The notes under the pieces are model-generated. The model saw nothing but the letters and a program-made list of their open reading frames with translations, searched no databases and was not told where the DNA came from. Position numbers and translations under genes: made by a program. A DNA stretch of 64,000 nt from Lysobacter arenosi (GTDB taxonomy: Bacteria > Pseudomonadota > Gammaproteobacteria > Xanthomonadales > Xanthomonadaceae): positions 3,162,001 to 3,226,000 of the forward strand of contig NZ_CP071517.1 of the NCBI RefSeq assembly GCF_016613475.2, in the 5' to 3' direction. Shown piece by piece: positions 17,292-26,795 of this stretch. The first letter of the stretch is position 1, and every line of letters begins with the position of its first letter.

Positions 17292-20133
17292 ATGACCGCT
17301 ACCTTCCGACCGCGCGCCGCGGTCCTCGCCGTCGCCCTGGCCACGGCCGTCGCCGGCACCGGCTTCGCACCGTCGTCCGCGCTGGCAGCGCCCAAGGCGA
17401 CCGTGGACATTCCTTTCGAGGAATTCACGCTGCCCAACGGGCTGCGCGTGGTGGTGCACACCGATCGCAAGGCGCCGATTGTCGCGGTCAACATCTGGTA
17501 CCACGTCGGCAGCAAGGACGAGCCGGCAGGGCGCACCGGCTTCGCCCACCTGTTCGAGCACCTGATGTTCAACGGCTCGGAGAACTACCGCGGCGAATTC
17601 TTCGAGCCCTTCGAGCTGGTCGGCACCACCGACCAGAACGGCACGACCAACTCCGACCGCACCAACTACTTCCAGAACGTGCCCACCACCGCGCTCGACA
17701 TGGCGCTGTGGATGGAGTCCGACCGCATGGGCCACCTGCTCGGCGCGATCGACCAGGCCACGCTCGACGAGCAGCGCGGCGTCGTCCAGAACGAGAAGCG
17801 CCAGGGCGAGAACCAGCCCTATGGCCAGGTCTGGGACGAGCTGGGCAAGGCGATGTATCCCAGGACGCATCCCTACCACCACAGCACGATCGGCTCGATG
17901 GCCGACCTCAACTCGGCCTCGCTCGAGGACGTGAAGGGCTGGTTCCGCACCTGGTATGGCCCGAACAACGCCGTGCTGGTGCTCGCCGGCGACATCGACC
18001 TGGCCACCGCGAAAGCGAAGGTCACCGAGTACTTCGGCAACATCCCGGCCACGCCGACCATGGCCCAGCCGAAGGTCGACGTCGCACCGCTGGAGAAGTC
18101 GACCCGCGCCACCATGACCGACAAGGTGCCGCAGTCGCGCATCTATCGTGTCTGGAACGTCGCCCAGACCGGCACCACCGACATCGACCAGCTGCAACTG
18201 CTGGCGCAGGTGCTCGGCGGCAGCAAGTCCTCGCGCCTGGACCGCCGCCTGCTGCACGAAGACAAGATCGTCGACAGCGTTTCCGCCTCGGCCTATGGCT
18301 CGCAGCTGAGCTCCAGCTTCATGGTCACCGCCGATGTGAAGGAGGGCGTCGATCCGGCCAAGGTCGAAGCGGTCATCGACGAGGAGATCAAGCGCCTGCT
18401 CAAGGACGGCCCGAGCAAGGTCGAGGTCGAGCAGGCACGCACGGTGTTCAAGGCCGGCTTCGTGCGCGGCATCGAGCGCATCGGCGGCTTTGGCGGCAAG
18501 GCCGACGCACTGGCCGAATGCACCGTCTACACCGGCAACCCGGGCTGTTTCCGCGACAGCCTCAAGGTGATCGAGACCGCAACGCCCAAGGACCTCAAGG
18601 CGATCGGCAACAAGTGGCTGACCAAGGGCAGCCATACCCTGCTGGTGGTGCCGGGCGAACGCACGGTGATCGCCGAGGACCCGTCGGTGACGCCGGCCCC
18701 GCTGACGCTGCCGCCGGTGGATCCGAAGTTTGCCACCACGCCGAGCACGGTCGACCGCAGCAAGGGCGTGCCGGTGACCAGCCAGTTCCCCGACCTGAAG
18801 TTCCCCTCGTTGCAGCGCGCGATGCTGAAGAACGGTACGCGCGTGATCCTCGCCGAGCGCCATGACATCCCGGTCGTGCAGATGAGCTACGAGTTCCTTG
18901 GCGGCTTCAGCGCCGACCAGGGACACACGCTCGGCACGTCGAGCTTCACCATGGGCATGCTCGACGAGGGCGCGGGCAAGCTCGATTCGCTGGCGTTCGG
19001 CGACCGCGTCGAATCGCTCGGCGCCAGCATGGGTGCCGGCGCTTCGCTCGATGGCGGCAAGGTCTACCTGTCGGCGCTGAAGGAAAACCTGGTGCCATCG
19101 ATCGACCTGTTCTCGCAGATGCTGCGCGCGCCGCGCTTCGACCAGAAGGAGATCGACCGGGTCAAGGCATCGTGGATCGCCGGCATCAAGCAGGAGAAGG
19201 CGCGTCCGAATGGCGCCGCGCTGCGCGTGCTGCCGCCGTTGCTGTACGGCGAGGGCCACCCGTACGCGATGCCGTTCAGTGGCAGCGGCACCGAGGAGTC
19301 GATCGCCTCGCTCAGCCGCAACGACCTGGTCGCGTTCCACCAGGCCTGGGTGCGCCCGCAGGATGCGACGCTGATCGTCGTCGGCGACACCACGCTGAAG
19401 GAGATCGTGCCGCTGCTCGACAAGCACCTGGGCGACTGGAAGGGCACGGGCGAAGCGCCGGCCAAGCCGACGATCGGCGAAGTCGCCAGGGCCGAAGGCG
19501 CCGCGCGTGTTCCTGATCGACCAGCCCGGCGCGGTGCAGGCGAACATCTTCGCCGGTGAAGTCGTGCCTTCGACCAAGGACCCCAGCTCGGTGCGGTTCG
19601 ATATCGCCAATTCGGTGCTCGGCGGCGAGTTTTCCTCGCGATTGAACATGAACCTGCGTGAGAGCAAGCACTGGGCGTACGGCGCCTACAGTTTCTCGGC
19701 CAACTCGCTCGGCCAGCGCCCGTGGATGGCCTTCGCCCCGGTGCAGATCGACAAGACCGCCGACTCGCTGAAGGAACTGCAGCGCGAGATCAGCGCGTAC
19801 TCCAGCGGGCAGAAGCCGCCGACCGCGGAAGAAGTGGCGAAGATCCAGGCGACCGAGATCCGCGGACTGCCCGGTTCGTTCGAAACCGCCTCGGCCGTGC
19901 TCGGCGCGATCAGCGCGATCGTCCGCTACGACCGTCCGGACGACTACGTGTTCAAGCGCAAGGCCGAGATCGAAGCGCTGACGCCGGAGCAGGTCAAGGC
20001 GGCCGCTGCCACTATCGATCCGGATGCACTGACCTGGGTCGTGGTCGGCGATCTCAAGCAGATCGAACAGCCGGTGCGCGCACTCAAGCTCGGCGACGTG
20101 CAGGTCCTGGACGCCGACGGCCAGACGAAGTAA
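17292..20133 (+). pseudogene. M16 zinc protease (pitrilysin family), interrupted by one frameshift
   Basis: A two-unit M16 peptidase of about 945 aa if repaired. It has a signal peptide, the inverted zinc motif HLFEH (in GFAHLFEHLMF) and the downstream glutamate region NEKRQGENQPYG in the first half, and a second inactive half. The frame breaks near 19500: the upstream frame runs ...IGEVARAEG and then becomes nonsense, while the frame from 19501 resumes as PRVFLIDQPGAVQANIFAGE. One extra G in the run GGCG at 19497-19500 explains it. A sequencing indel is as likely as a true mutation, since both sides are otherwise intact. If functional it would be a periplasmic peptidase. Confidence 0.85.
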
Positions 20134-20141
20134 TCGCCGCC

Positions 20142-20168
20142 AACCCCTCCTTTGGGAGGGGTTCTCAC
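20142..20168 (+). terminator. intrinsic terminator after the M16 protease
   Basis: Stem AACCCCTCC / GGAGGGGTT with a 4-nt loop followed by TTCTC. The CCTCC/GGAGG core is shared with the dispersed repeats at 32239, 32704, 37320 and 38695. Confidence 0.75.
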
Positions 20169-20330
20169 TTCTGGCACAGGCGGCGGCTTGCGCAAAAGCG
20201 CGACCGCCGCCTCAGTCGGTGTTCACTTCGTCTCATTCACAACGTCAGCGTGTGAGGCGACAATCGCGCCGGTCGAGTGGCCGGTCGCGGATTGCGCCGT
20301 GCCGTACTCAGCAATCATTCGGAGCAGGCA

Positions 20331-20723
20331 ATGCGTCAGTCGATGAGGGCTACGGTCCTGGCAGTGGGTTGTGCGGTGGCGATGGCTGGATGCACCTGGG
20401 TGCAGATGGCACCGGGCGCGTCCTCGGTGCGCGTGATCGACGGCAGCAGCGCGCCGGCCGGTTGCGAGAAGCGCGGCGAAGTCGAAGTGTCGGTCAAGAA
20501 CAGCGTGGCCTTCTACGACCGCAACCAGTTGCGCGTTCGCGAGGAGCTGGAAACGCTTGCACGCAATGAGGCGCCGAGCCTGCAGGCCGATACCGTTCAG
20601 CCAATGGGCGAGCCGCTCAATGGCTCGCAGCGCTTCGCCGCCTGGCGCTGCGCCGCCGGGAACGCTGCTACGAAGGCCTCCGGGTCCGGTGGCAGTGCCC
20701 AGACCTATCCGATCGGACGCTGA
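20331..20723 (+). CDS. DUF4156 lipoprotein
   Basis: 130 aa. Lipoprotein signal MRQSMRATVLAVGCAVAMAGC with the lipobox VAMAGC, followed by CTWVQMAPGASSVRV, a conserved central strand (KRGEVEVSVKNSVAFYDRN) and the ELETLARNEAPSLQADTVQP segment typical of DUF4156. Shine-Dalgarno GGAGCAGGC supports ATG 20331. Predicted outer-membrane lipoprotein; no function is known for the family. Confidence 0.85.
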   Translation: MRQSMRATVLAVGCAVAMAGCTWVQMAPGASSVRVIDGSSAPAGCEKRGEVEVSVKNSVAFYDRNQLRVREELETLARNEAPSLQADTVQPMGEPLNGSQRFAAWRCAAGNAATKASGSGGSAQTYPIGR

Positions 20724-20832
20724 TCCGGGCCGTGCCGTTCGTCGCCGGCGCGGTGCACCACACGCCACCGAATGGTGGCTTGCCCGATAAAGCGTTAACA
20801 TGGTGTGTTCATCCGTCTCCGGTCAGACCACC

Positions 20833-21855
20833 ATGTTGTTCCAGCACGTCGCAATCGCCGGCCTCGCACATATCGACGCTCCTCGCCGGCTGACCTCGGA
20901 TGAGATCAACACGCGTCTCAAGCCCACGCTCGATCGTCTGGGCATCAATTACAACGTGCTCGAAGAAGTAGCGGGTGTGCGCGAACGGCGTCTGTGGGAC
21001 GGCGAAGTCCGCGCCTCCGATGCCGCAACGCTTGCAGGCGTGAAGGCACTGGCTGACGCCGGCATCGACGCCGATCGCGTCGGGCTGCTCGTCAGCACCT
21101 CGGTCAGCCGCGACTACCTGGAGCCGTCCACGGCCTCCATCGTCTCGGGCAATCTGCGCCTGCCCAACACCTGCCAGAACTTCGACGTCGCCAACGCCTG
21201 CCTCGCGTTCCTCAACGGCATGGACATCGCCAGCCGCATGATCGAGCGCGGCGAGATCGACTACGCCCTGGTCGTCAACGGCGAGACCGCTGACCTGGCC
21301 TACGAGAAGACCCTCGAGCGCCTGAGCCGCGACGATGTCACCCAGGAGCAGTTCCGCGACGAGATGGCCACGCTCACGCTCGGCAGTGGTGCCGCGGCGA
21401 TGGTGCTGGCGCGTACCGAACTGGCTCCGGGCGCACCGCGTTACCGTGGCAGCGTCACCCGCTCGGCCACCGAGTGGAACCAGCTGTGCCGCGGCGACCT
21501 GCACCACGACCGCATGGTGGCCGACGGCCGCATGCTGATGATCGAAGGCCTCAAGCTCGCCAAGACCACCTTCGTTGCCGCCCGCGCGGCGATGGGCTGG
21601 GTGGTCGAGGAGCTCGACGAGTTCGTCATCCACCAGGTCAGCAAGGCCCACACCCAGGCCTTCCTCAAGGCCTTCGGCATCGACCCGAAGAAGGTCATGA
21701 CCATCTTCGGCGAGCACGGCAACATCGGTCCGGCCTCGGTGCCGATCGTGCTGAGCAAGCTGCGCGAGGGCGGCCGCCTGAAGAAGGGCACGCGCGTGGC
21801 GCTGCTCGGCATCGGCTCGGGCCTGAACTGCTCGATGGCGGAAGTGGTCTGGTAA
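20833..21855 (+). CDS. oleA: OleA, 3-oxoacyl-synthase-like Claisen condensing enzyme
   Basis: 340 aa from ATG 20833 (MLFQHVAIAGLAHIDAP), the start that matches the Xanthomonas campestris protein as I recall it; an upstream in-frame ATG at 20800 is rejected. OleA is a thiolase-fold enzyme that condenses two long-chain acyl-CoAs into a 2-alkyl-3-ketoacid, the first step of olefin/beta-lactone synthesis. Catalytic Cys is in DVANACLAFLNGM, His in FVIHQVSKAH, Asn in FGEHGNIGPAS. The other pathway genes (oleB, C, D) begin 3.5 kb downstream on the same strand. Confidence 0.96.
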   Translation: MLFQHVAIAGLAHIDAPRRLTSDEINTRLKPTLDRLGINYNVLEEVAGVRERRLWDGEVRASDAATLAGVKALADAGIDADRVGLLVSTSVSRDYLEPSTASIVSGNLRLPNTCQNFDVANACLAFLNGMDIASRMIERGEIDYALVVNGETADLAYEKTLERLSRDDVTQEQFRDEMATLTLGSGAAAMVLARTELAPGAPRYRGSVTRSATEWNQLCRGDLHHDRMVADGRMLMIEGLKLAKTTFVAARAAMGWVVEELDEFVIHQVSKAHTQAFLKAFGIDPKKVMTIFGEHGNIGPASVPIVLSKLREGGRLKKGTRVALLGIGSGLNCSMAEVVW

Positions 21856-21877
21856 GCGCCAGCGCAATCGCGAAACA

Positions 21878-21908
21878 GAAAACCCGGCCATGTGCCGGGT
21901 TTTCTTTT
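21878..21908 (+). terminator. intrinsic terminator after oleA
   Basis: Perfect 11-bp stem GAAAACCCGGC / GCCGGGTTTTC, 5-nt loop, followed by TTTT. It separates oleA from the convergent alcohol dehydrogenase and implies that oleA is not co-transcribed with oleBCD. Confidence 0.88.
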
Positions 21909-21918
21909 GGTGCGGCAC

Positions 21919-22935
21919 CTAGATCGCCGACGCGTCCAGCACGATGCGATAGCGCGCCTTGCCTTCGCGCAGGTGCGTCAGCGCTTCGTTGACCTTGCCC
22001 ATCGGGAACATCTCGACCTGCGGCCGGATGTCGTGCCGGGCGGCGAAGTCGAGCAACGTGGCGATGTCGGTCGGTGAGCCGGTGGGTGATCCGGAGATCT
22101 CGCGTTGCTTCATGATCAGGCTGAAGGCGGCCACCGGGATCGGCTCCAGCACCGCGCCGACCACATGCATGCGGCCTTTCGGCGCGAGCGTGCCGACCAT
22201 CGCGTCCCAGTCCATCGGCACGTTCACCGTCACCAGCAACAGGTCGAGGCTGCCGGCGATGGCGGCGATTGCCGCCGAATCGCGACTGGCGACGACGTGG
22301 TGCGCACCGAATCCGCGCGCCTCGTCGGCTTTCGCCGCGGTCGAGGTGAACGCGGTGACGTCGCAGCCCCAGGCGGCGGCGAACTTGATCGCCATGTGGC
22401 CCAGGCCGCCAATACCAACCACGCCGACTCGCATCGTCGGCTTGATGTCGTAGGCCAGGAAGGGCTTGAAGACGGTGATGCCGCCGCACAGCAGCGGGCC
22501 GGCGCTGGCGACATCGAGGCCATCAGGAACCGGTATCGCCCAGGCCCAGTGCGCGCGCACTTTCTGCGCGAAGGCGCCATGGTGCCCGCCGATGGTTGGC
22601 GTGCCGTTCGGACACAGGTTCTGGGCGCCGGACAGGCATTCGCGGCAATGCATGCAGGTTTCCGCGGTCCAGCCCACGCCGACGCGCTGGCCCACCTGCA
22701 ATCCCTTGGCATGGCTGCCGACGGCGGAAACACGACCGATCGCCTCATGGCCTGGCACCAGCGGGTATTGGGTCATCCCCCAGTCGTTGTCGAGCATCGA
22801 CAAGTCGGAGTGGCAGATGCCGCAGTACTCGACATCCACTTCGACCTCTTCCGCGCCGAGCGGTCCCAAGTCCAGGTCCTGCAAGGCCAGCGGCTTGCCA
22901 GGACCCTGAGCGGCCCATGCCTTGATCGTCGCCAT
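21919..22935 (-). CDS. zinc-dependent NAD(P) alcohol dehydrogenase (YahK/CAD-like MDR)
   Basis: 338 aa. Medium-chain dehydrogenase with catalytic zinc ligands in YCGICHSDL and PGHEAIGRV, the four-cysteine structural zinc lobe (CMHCRECLSGAQNLC), and the nucleotide-binding motif VGIGGLGHMAIK. These features place it with YahK/cinnamyl-alcohol-type aldehyde reductases. It lies between oleA and oleB on the opposite strand; no link to olefin synthesis can be claimed. Upstream (22936-23058) no gene is seen. Confidence 0.9.
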   Translation of the reverse strand: MATIKAWAAQGPGKPLALQDLDLGPLGAEEVEVDVEYCGICHSDLSMLDNDWGMTQYPLVPGHEAIGRVSAVGSHAKGLQVGQRVGVGWTAETCMHCRECLSGAQNLCPNGTPTIGGHHGAFAQKVRAHWAWAIPVPDGLDVASAGPLLCGGITVFKPFLAYDIKPTMRVGVVGIGGLGHMAIKFAAAWGCDVTAFTSTAAKADEARGFGAHHVVASRDSAAIAAIAGSLDLLLVTVNVPMDWDAMVGTLAPKGRMHVVGAVLEPIPVAAFSLIMKQREISGSPTGSPTDIATLLDFAARHDIRPQVEMFPMGKVNEALTHLREGKARYRIVLDASAI

Positions 22936-23058
22936 TCCCGCTCTCCATCACGCATCAGCAAGGGTCACCGACGCTACGCCGGTCGCCGCATCGAACGGAT
23001 GAAATCGCAGTGACCGGACCGGCGCTGGCCGCCGGCCCGGTCGCCGCTGCCGGATGAC

Positions 23059-24348
23059 TCAATGGCGCCTGGGTTGCGGCCGCAATTGCGTGGTGGCCAC
23101 GAACTTGCCGACCTTCTGTCCCAGCTTCACCCCGGCCTCGCAGCCGGTGCGGAAGTGGATGCCGCCATAAACGCGCGCATCCGCGGATTCATTGGCAGCT
23201 TGCGACAAGCTGGTGTAGCTGCGGGTGACCGAAGGCGGAAGCCCGGTGGCGGTGATGGTGAAGGGCACCTTGTCGGTGCCGAAGAACTCGCGCAGCGCGC
23301 CGCTGAAGGAGCCGACGGTGTTGGGCAGGCCGCAGGTGTAATCCGGATACGGCGGCGTGACGATGTACGACGTCCAGTTGGCGTCGGGTTGCGTGGCCTT
23401 GTTGCCGTCATCGACCCAGTGGATGGCCGTGTAGGGGCGCCAGAAGTTGTGGGTGTACTTGACCCGGAACGTGGCGACGAGACCGTCGTTGATGGCCATG
23501 TTCATCAGCGCGAACAGGCGCGCATGCTCCCACAGGTCGAAGTCGTAGTCGGCGACGATGACGCGGGCGACGCCATTGAGGTTGCCGCCGCCACCGGGCC
23601 AGAAGCGCGCGATGCGACTCGGCTCGGAATCGGGCGCGGCATTGCGGACGGCCGCGTTGCCGACGGCTTTGACTTCGTTGTAATCCTTGGCGTAGGCCGT
23701 GGTCTTGATGTTGAGCATGGCTGCCTTGCCCGGGTTGAACTGCATCGCATTGTTCAACGCGAAGGGTTCGACATTGCCCCAGCCACCGAACTGCGGGAAC
23801 GGTGCGGGTGCAGGAGGTGTCGGCGGCGTCGGCTGGTAAACGCCAGGGCCCGGCCCGAGCGTGTACGGCACGTGCGGCGTCTGCGAACCATCGAGGACGC
23901 GCATGTCGAGGATGGCATCGGCAGCCGCAGCGCCGATGGTCTCGCCCTGGCTCACGCAGGCAGCCTGCGCCGGAGGGCAGGCGGGAAGCGCGGCGATGAA
24001 GTTGGTGTAGGCGGTATTGATGGTGGCGGCCTGGGTCGGCAACGTCGCCAGCAGTACATCGCGCGCTGCGCGTGCGACCGCCGCATCGGGCGATGCATTG
24101 GGATTGCCGGCACCGACCACGGCGTAGGTCCTGTAGCGCGGATCGATCGCGTTCAATGCATCGTGGATGGCGATGTGGACCATCGCGAACACGCGGAACT
24201 GCTGCGGCGGGCCCCCTGCCGCGCCGATGACCTGGTTGGTGGTGGCATTCCAGTCAGTCACGGCGTCGGCCAGTGCCTGGCATGGAACAACCAACGGCAG
24301 GACACCCGCCAACAACCAGCGGGGCGAATGCTTCCGGGGGAACTTCAT
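23059..24348 (-). CDS. vanadium-dependent haloperoxidase/PAP2-like secreted protein lacking the usual motif-2 His
   Basis: 429 aa with signal peptide MKFPRKHSPRWLLAGVL...ALA. The C-terminal half has the PAP2/vanadium haloperoxidase pockets: motif 1 KYTHNFWRPYTAI and motif 3 ARVYGGIHF followed by GVKLG. Motif 2, normally PSGH, is replaced by YTCGLPNTVGSF, so the catalytic/acid-base histidine is missing. A Pro-rich linker (TPPTPPAPAPFP) lies mid-protein. Shine-Dalgarno AGGAGTCC supports ATG 24348. It may be a non-halogenating relative or a phosphatase-like variant; activity is uncertain. Confidence 0.8.
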   Translation of the reverse strand: MKFPRKHSPRWLLAGVLPLVVPCQALADAVTDWNATTNQVIGAAGGPPQQFRVFAMVHIAIHDALNAIDPRYRTYAVVGAGNPNASPDAAVARAARDVLLATLPTQAATINTAYTNFIAALPACPPAQAACVSQGETIGAAAADAILDMRVLDGSQTPHVPYTLGPGPGVYQPTPPTPPAPAPFPQFGGWGNVEPFALNNAMQFNPGKAAMLNIKTTAYAKDYNEVKAVGNAAVRNAAPDSEPSRIARFWPGGGGNLNGVARVIVADYDFDLWEHARLFALMNMAINDGLVATFRVKYTHNFWRPYTAIHWVDDGNKATQPDANWTSYIVTPPYPDYTCGLPNTVGSFSGALREFFGTDKVPFTITATGLPPSVTRSYTSLSQAANESADARVYGGIHFRTGCEAGVKLGQKVGKFVATTQLRPQPRRH

Positions 24349-24609
24349 GGTGGACTCCTTGCATCAGAGGACGCGCCATCGCGACGCGACCGCCGGGGGG
24401 CGGCATTGAACTCGACCAGAAGGTTTACGAGATCGACGCAGAAGAATTACGCGGTAGGACCGCCGCGCGGGCCACGTCGCGCAAACGCATGCGCTACCGG
24501 GCGTCGCGGACTGGCACGAATCCTGCCGGGAAGCGCCCCCAATCGAGAAAACGCGGCTGCCGACACCCGCGTGCGCGGTGCGCGAGGTCTGCTCGAAAAC
24601 AGGCAACTG
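24349..24609. other. intergenic region
   Basis: 261 nt between two minus-strand genes. No gene or RNA recognised; it presumably holds the promoter of the haloperoxidase-like gene. Confidence 0.4.
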
Positions 24610-25140
24610 CTACAGCGTCGTGATGACCTCACCGCTGGCACTGCGCAGCAGCTCGGCCACCTGCGTTCGCTGCGCATGCGAGAGCGCGTGCACGACCACC
24701 GCGTAGCGACCTTCGCCGAGTGCATCCTGCACCTTGAGGATGTAGAGATCATGGTCGGGCCGCAGCGTGACCAGACCGCCGAACATCAGTCCTGCAACCG
24801 CGGCGAAGAAGATGATCGCGCCGGCCGCGTACGCGGCCGAGTTGACGATGAAAGGTATGCGCAGCGTCCACAGAACGCCGAACAGCACGGCGCCGAGCGC
24901 CGCACCGAGCAGGCCAAGCCAGAAATGCGCGCGCAGCATCGTCGAGAAGATGCCCTGGCTCTCCGGCTCGAGTTTCTTGCCCGCGCGCGGATCGTGTGGC
25001 GCAACCACGCGCACCTGGCTGTCCTTCAGGTGCAGCGTGCGGCGGATGGTATCGGCCGCCTGCAAGGCGGCGGCCTTGCTGTCGAGTACGGCGGCGACCT
25101 TGCTGTTGGAGACTTCGCCGGTGAGCACATGGTCGGTCAT
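24610..25140 (-). CDS. two-TM membrane protein of unknown function
   Basis: 176 aa from ATG 25140. The N-terminal 60 residues form a small alpha/beta unit (AAVLDSKAAALQAADTIRR ... SQVRVVAPHD), followed by two transmembrane helices (FWLGLLGAALGAVLFGVLW and YAAGAIIFFAAVAGLMFGG) and a second short alpha/beta unit with HALSHAQRTQVAELL. The arrangement recalls general stress (YflT/GSP17M-like) membrane proteins, but I cannot assign a family with confidence. A far upstream in-frame extension is an antisense shadow of oleB. Confidence 0.65.
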   Translation of the reverse strand: MTDHVLTGEVSNSKVAAVLDSKAAALQAADTIRRTLHLKDSQVRVVAPHDPRAGKKLEPESQGIFSTMLRAHFWLGLLGAALGAVLFGVLWTLRIPFIVNSAAYAAGAIIFFAAVAGLMFGGLVTLRPDHDLYILKVQDALGEGRYAVVVHALSHAQRTQVAELLRSASGEVITTL

Positions 25141-25338
25141 GACACGCTCCTGGTGGCTGTCATCAACCGGATCGTGTTGTGCGGCTGGTTGCGTGACCGT
25201 GAATTCGTGGTGATTGCGCCGGCCACGGCTCATCAACGTGAGGGCGACGTCATCAAGAAGTGCGCACAGCCGCCCCGGCACGGGATAATGGCGGCTTGTT
25301 CCCGGCTTGCGGCCTCCCGCGAGCGCCACCGAGCCGCC

Positions 25339-26253
25339 ATGACGATCGACCTTCCACTTCCCGACTACCCCTTCACCCCGCAGCGCCTCCAGGTCCGACC
25401 CGACATCGGGATGAGCTACCTCGACGAAGGCCCTCGCGATGGCGAAGTGGTGGTGATGCTGCACGGCAACCCGTCGTGGAGCTTCTATTGGCGCCGGCTG
25501 GTGCTGGGCCTGCGCGATCGCTACCGCTGCATCGTTCCCGACCATGTCGGCATGGGCCTGTCGGACAAGCCCGACGATGCCGCCGGCGCGAGCCCGGGCT
25601 ACCGCTACACCCTGCAATCGCGCATCGACGACGTCGAGACGCTGCTGCAGTCGCTGGGCGTGACCGGTCCGGTGACGCTGGCGGTGCACGACTGGGGCGG
25701 TGGCATCGGCTTCGGCTGGGGCCTGAAGCATTCGGCGCAGATCCGTCGGCTGGTCATCCTCAACACCGGCGCGTTCCCGTTGCCGGCGGAAAAGCCGCTG
25801 CCGAAGTCGCTGCGGCTGGGTCGCGATTCGGCGCTGGGCACCGGCATGATCCGCGGTCTCAACGCCTTCGCCGCCGTCACCGCGCGGGTCGGCGTCGAAG
25901 ACGCGATGTCCGCCGACGTCCGCCGCGCCTACCTGGCGCCGTACGACACCTGGGCCAACCGCATCGCTACCTCGCGCTTCGTCCAGGACATCCCGCTGGG
26001 CGAGGGCGATGCCGCCTGGCCGCTGGTGCAGGCGATGGGCCGCAAGCTGCCCGAATACGCCGACCGCCCGACGTTCATCGGCTGGGGCCTGCGCGACTTC
26101 GTGTTCGACAAGCATTTCCTCAAGGGCTTCACCGACGCGTTGCCGCAGGCGCAGGTGCATGCGTTCGAGGATGCCGGGCACTACGTGCTGGAGGACAAGG
26201 CCTCGGTGCTGGTGCCGGAGATCCGGACCTTCCTGGACACGCACCCGCTTTGA
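25339..26253 (+). CDS. oleB: OleB, alpha/beta-hydrolase (beta-lactone decarboxylase)
   Basis: 304 aa, ATG 25339. Haloalkane-dehalogenase-like fold: oxyanion region MLHGNPSWSFYWRRL, nucleophile Asp in AVHDWGGGIGFG, and catalytic His in EDAGHYVLED. In the ole pathway it decarboxylates the cis-beta-lactone made by OleC to a cis-olefin. The open frame extends far upstream, but that part is antisense to the haloperoxidase-like gene. oleC begins 543 nt downstream, with a minus-strand gene in the gap. Confidence 0.93.
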   Translation: MTIDLPLPDYPFTPQRLQVRPDIGMSYLDEGPRDGEVVVMLHGNPSWSFYWRRLVLGLRDRYRCIVPDHVGMGLSDKPDDAAGASPGYRYTLQSRIDDVETLLQSLGVTGPVTLAVHDWGGGIGFGWGLKHSAQIRRLVILNTGAFPLPAEKPLPKSLRLGRDSALGTGMIRGLNAFAAVTARVGVEDAMSADVRRAYLAPYDTWANRIATSRFVQDIPLGEGDAAWPLVQAMGRKLPEYADRPTFIGWGLRDFVFDKHFLKGFTDALPQAQVHAFEDAGHYVLEDKASVLVPEIRTFLDTHPL

Positions 26254-26287
26254 ACATGGCTGGCCTGCATGCGGCCGGCCGATGCGA

Positions 26288-26686
26288 TTACAGGGCTGGC
26301 AGCGGGTTCTTGTCCGCCTCGCCGACGCCGGCCCAGTCGTCCTGGGTCAGCACCGCCAGGCCATGGGCCACGCGCGCCTTGTCGCATTGCGCGCTGGCGG
26401 CACCGAACTCCCACGACGCCGGCACCGCCGCGCAGACCGACGGGCGCCGGTCGTGGATGCTGCAACGGCTGTAGCGGCCGATGTCGGCGTCCAGTGCAAT
26501 GCAGCTCGGCTTCGCCTGCGAGGTGCCGCGCATGACCCGCTCGTGCGAGCGCAGCGACTCGGTCAGCTCCAGCGGTACCCGCCCGCCGAGCTCCGGGTCG
26601 GCCTCGGACCAGTGGAAACTCACGCGGAAGAAGGCGCAGCAGGCGCCGCAGGTCAGGCAGGGGTGTTGCATGGGCTGGTGTTGCAT
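26288..26686 (-). CDS. YkgJ-family cysteine cluster protein
   Basis: 132 aa from ATG 26686 (an alternative ATG lies at 26671). The N-terminal CLTCGACCAFF and later cysteines (PSCIALD, SRCSIHDRRPSVCA) form the CxxCxxCC...C pattern of YkgJ/UPF0153 proteins, which are thought to bind zinc or an iron-sulfur cluster. It sits antisense in the oleB-oleC gap. No function is established; a link to olefin synthesis would be speculation. Confidence 0.85.
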   Translation of the reverse strand: MQHQPMQHPCLTCGACCAFFRVSFHWSEADPELGGRVPLELTESLRSHERVMRGTSQAKPSCIALDADIGRYSRCSIHDRRPSVCAAVPASWEFGAASAQCDKARVAHGLAVLTQDDWAGVGEADKNPLPAL

Positions 26687-26795
26687 GGACTGACAGGGTC
26701 CAGAAACAGCGGTTCGGGGGCGCGATTCTGAGGCTTTGCCGGCCCGAAGCAAGCGCTGTGCATAAAGGCGAGAATGAATGGATGAGCATGAATAG

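Noticed and set aside
17271..19667. 798-codon minus-strand frame opposite the M16 protease
   Set aside because: Shadow of the protease; no family resemblance.
23062..26253. Continuous 1063-codon plus-strand open frame
   Set aside because: Only the last 304 codons (oleB) have protein character; the rest is antisense to the haloperoxidase-like and membrane-protein genes and reflects high GC.
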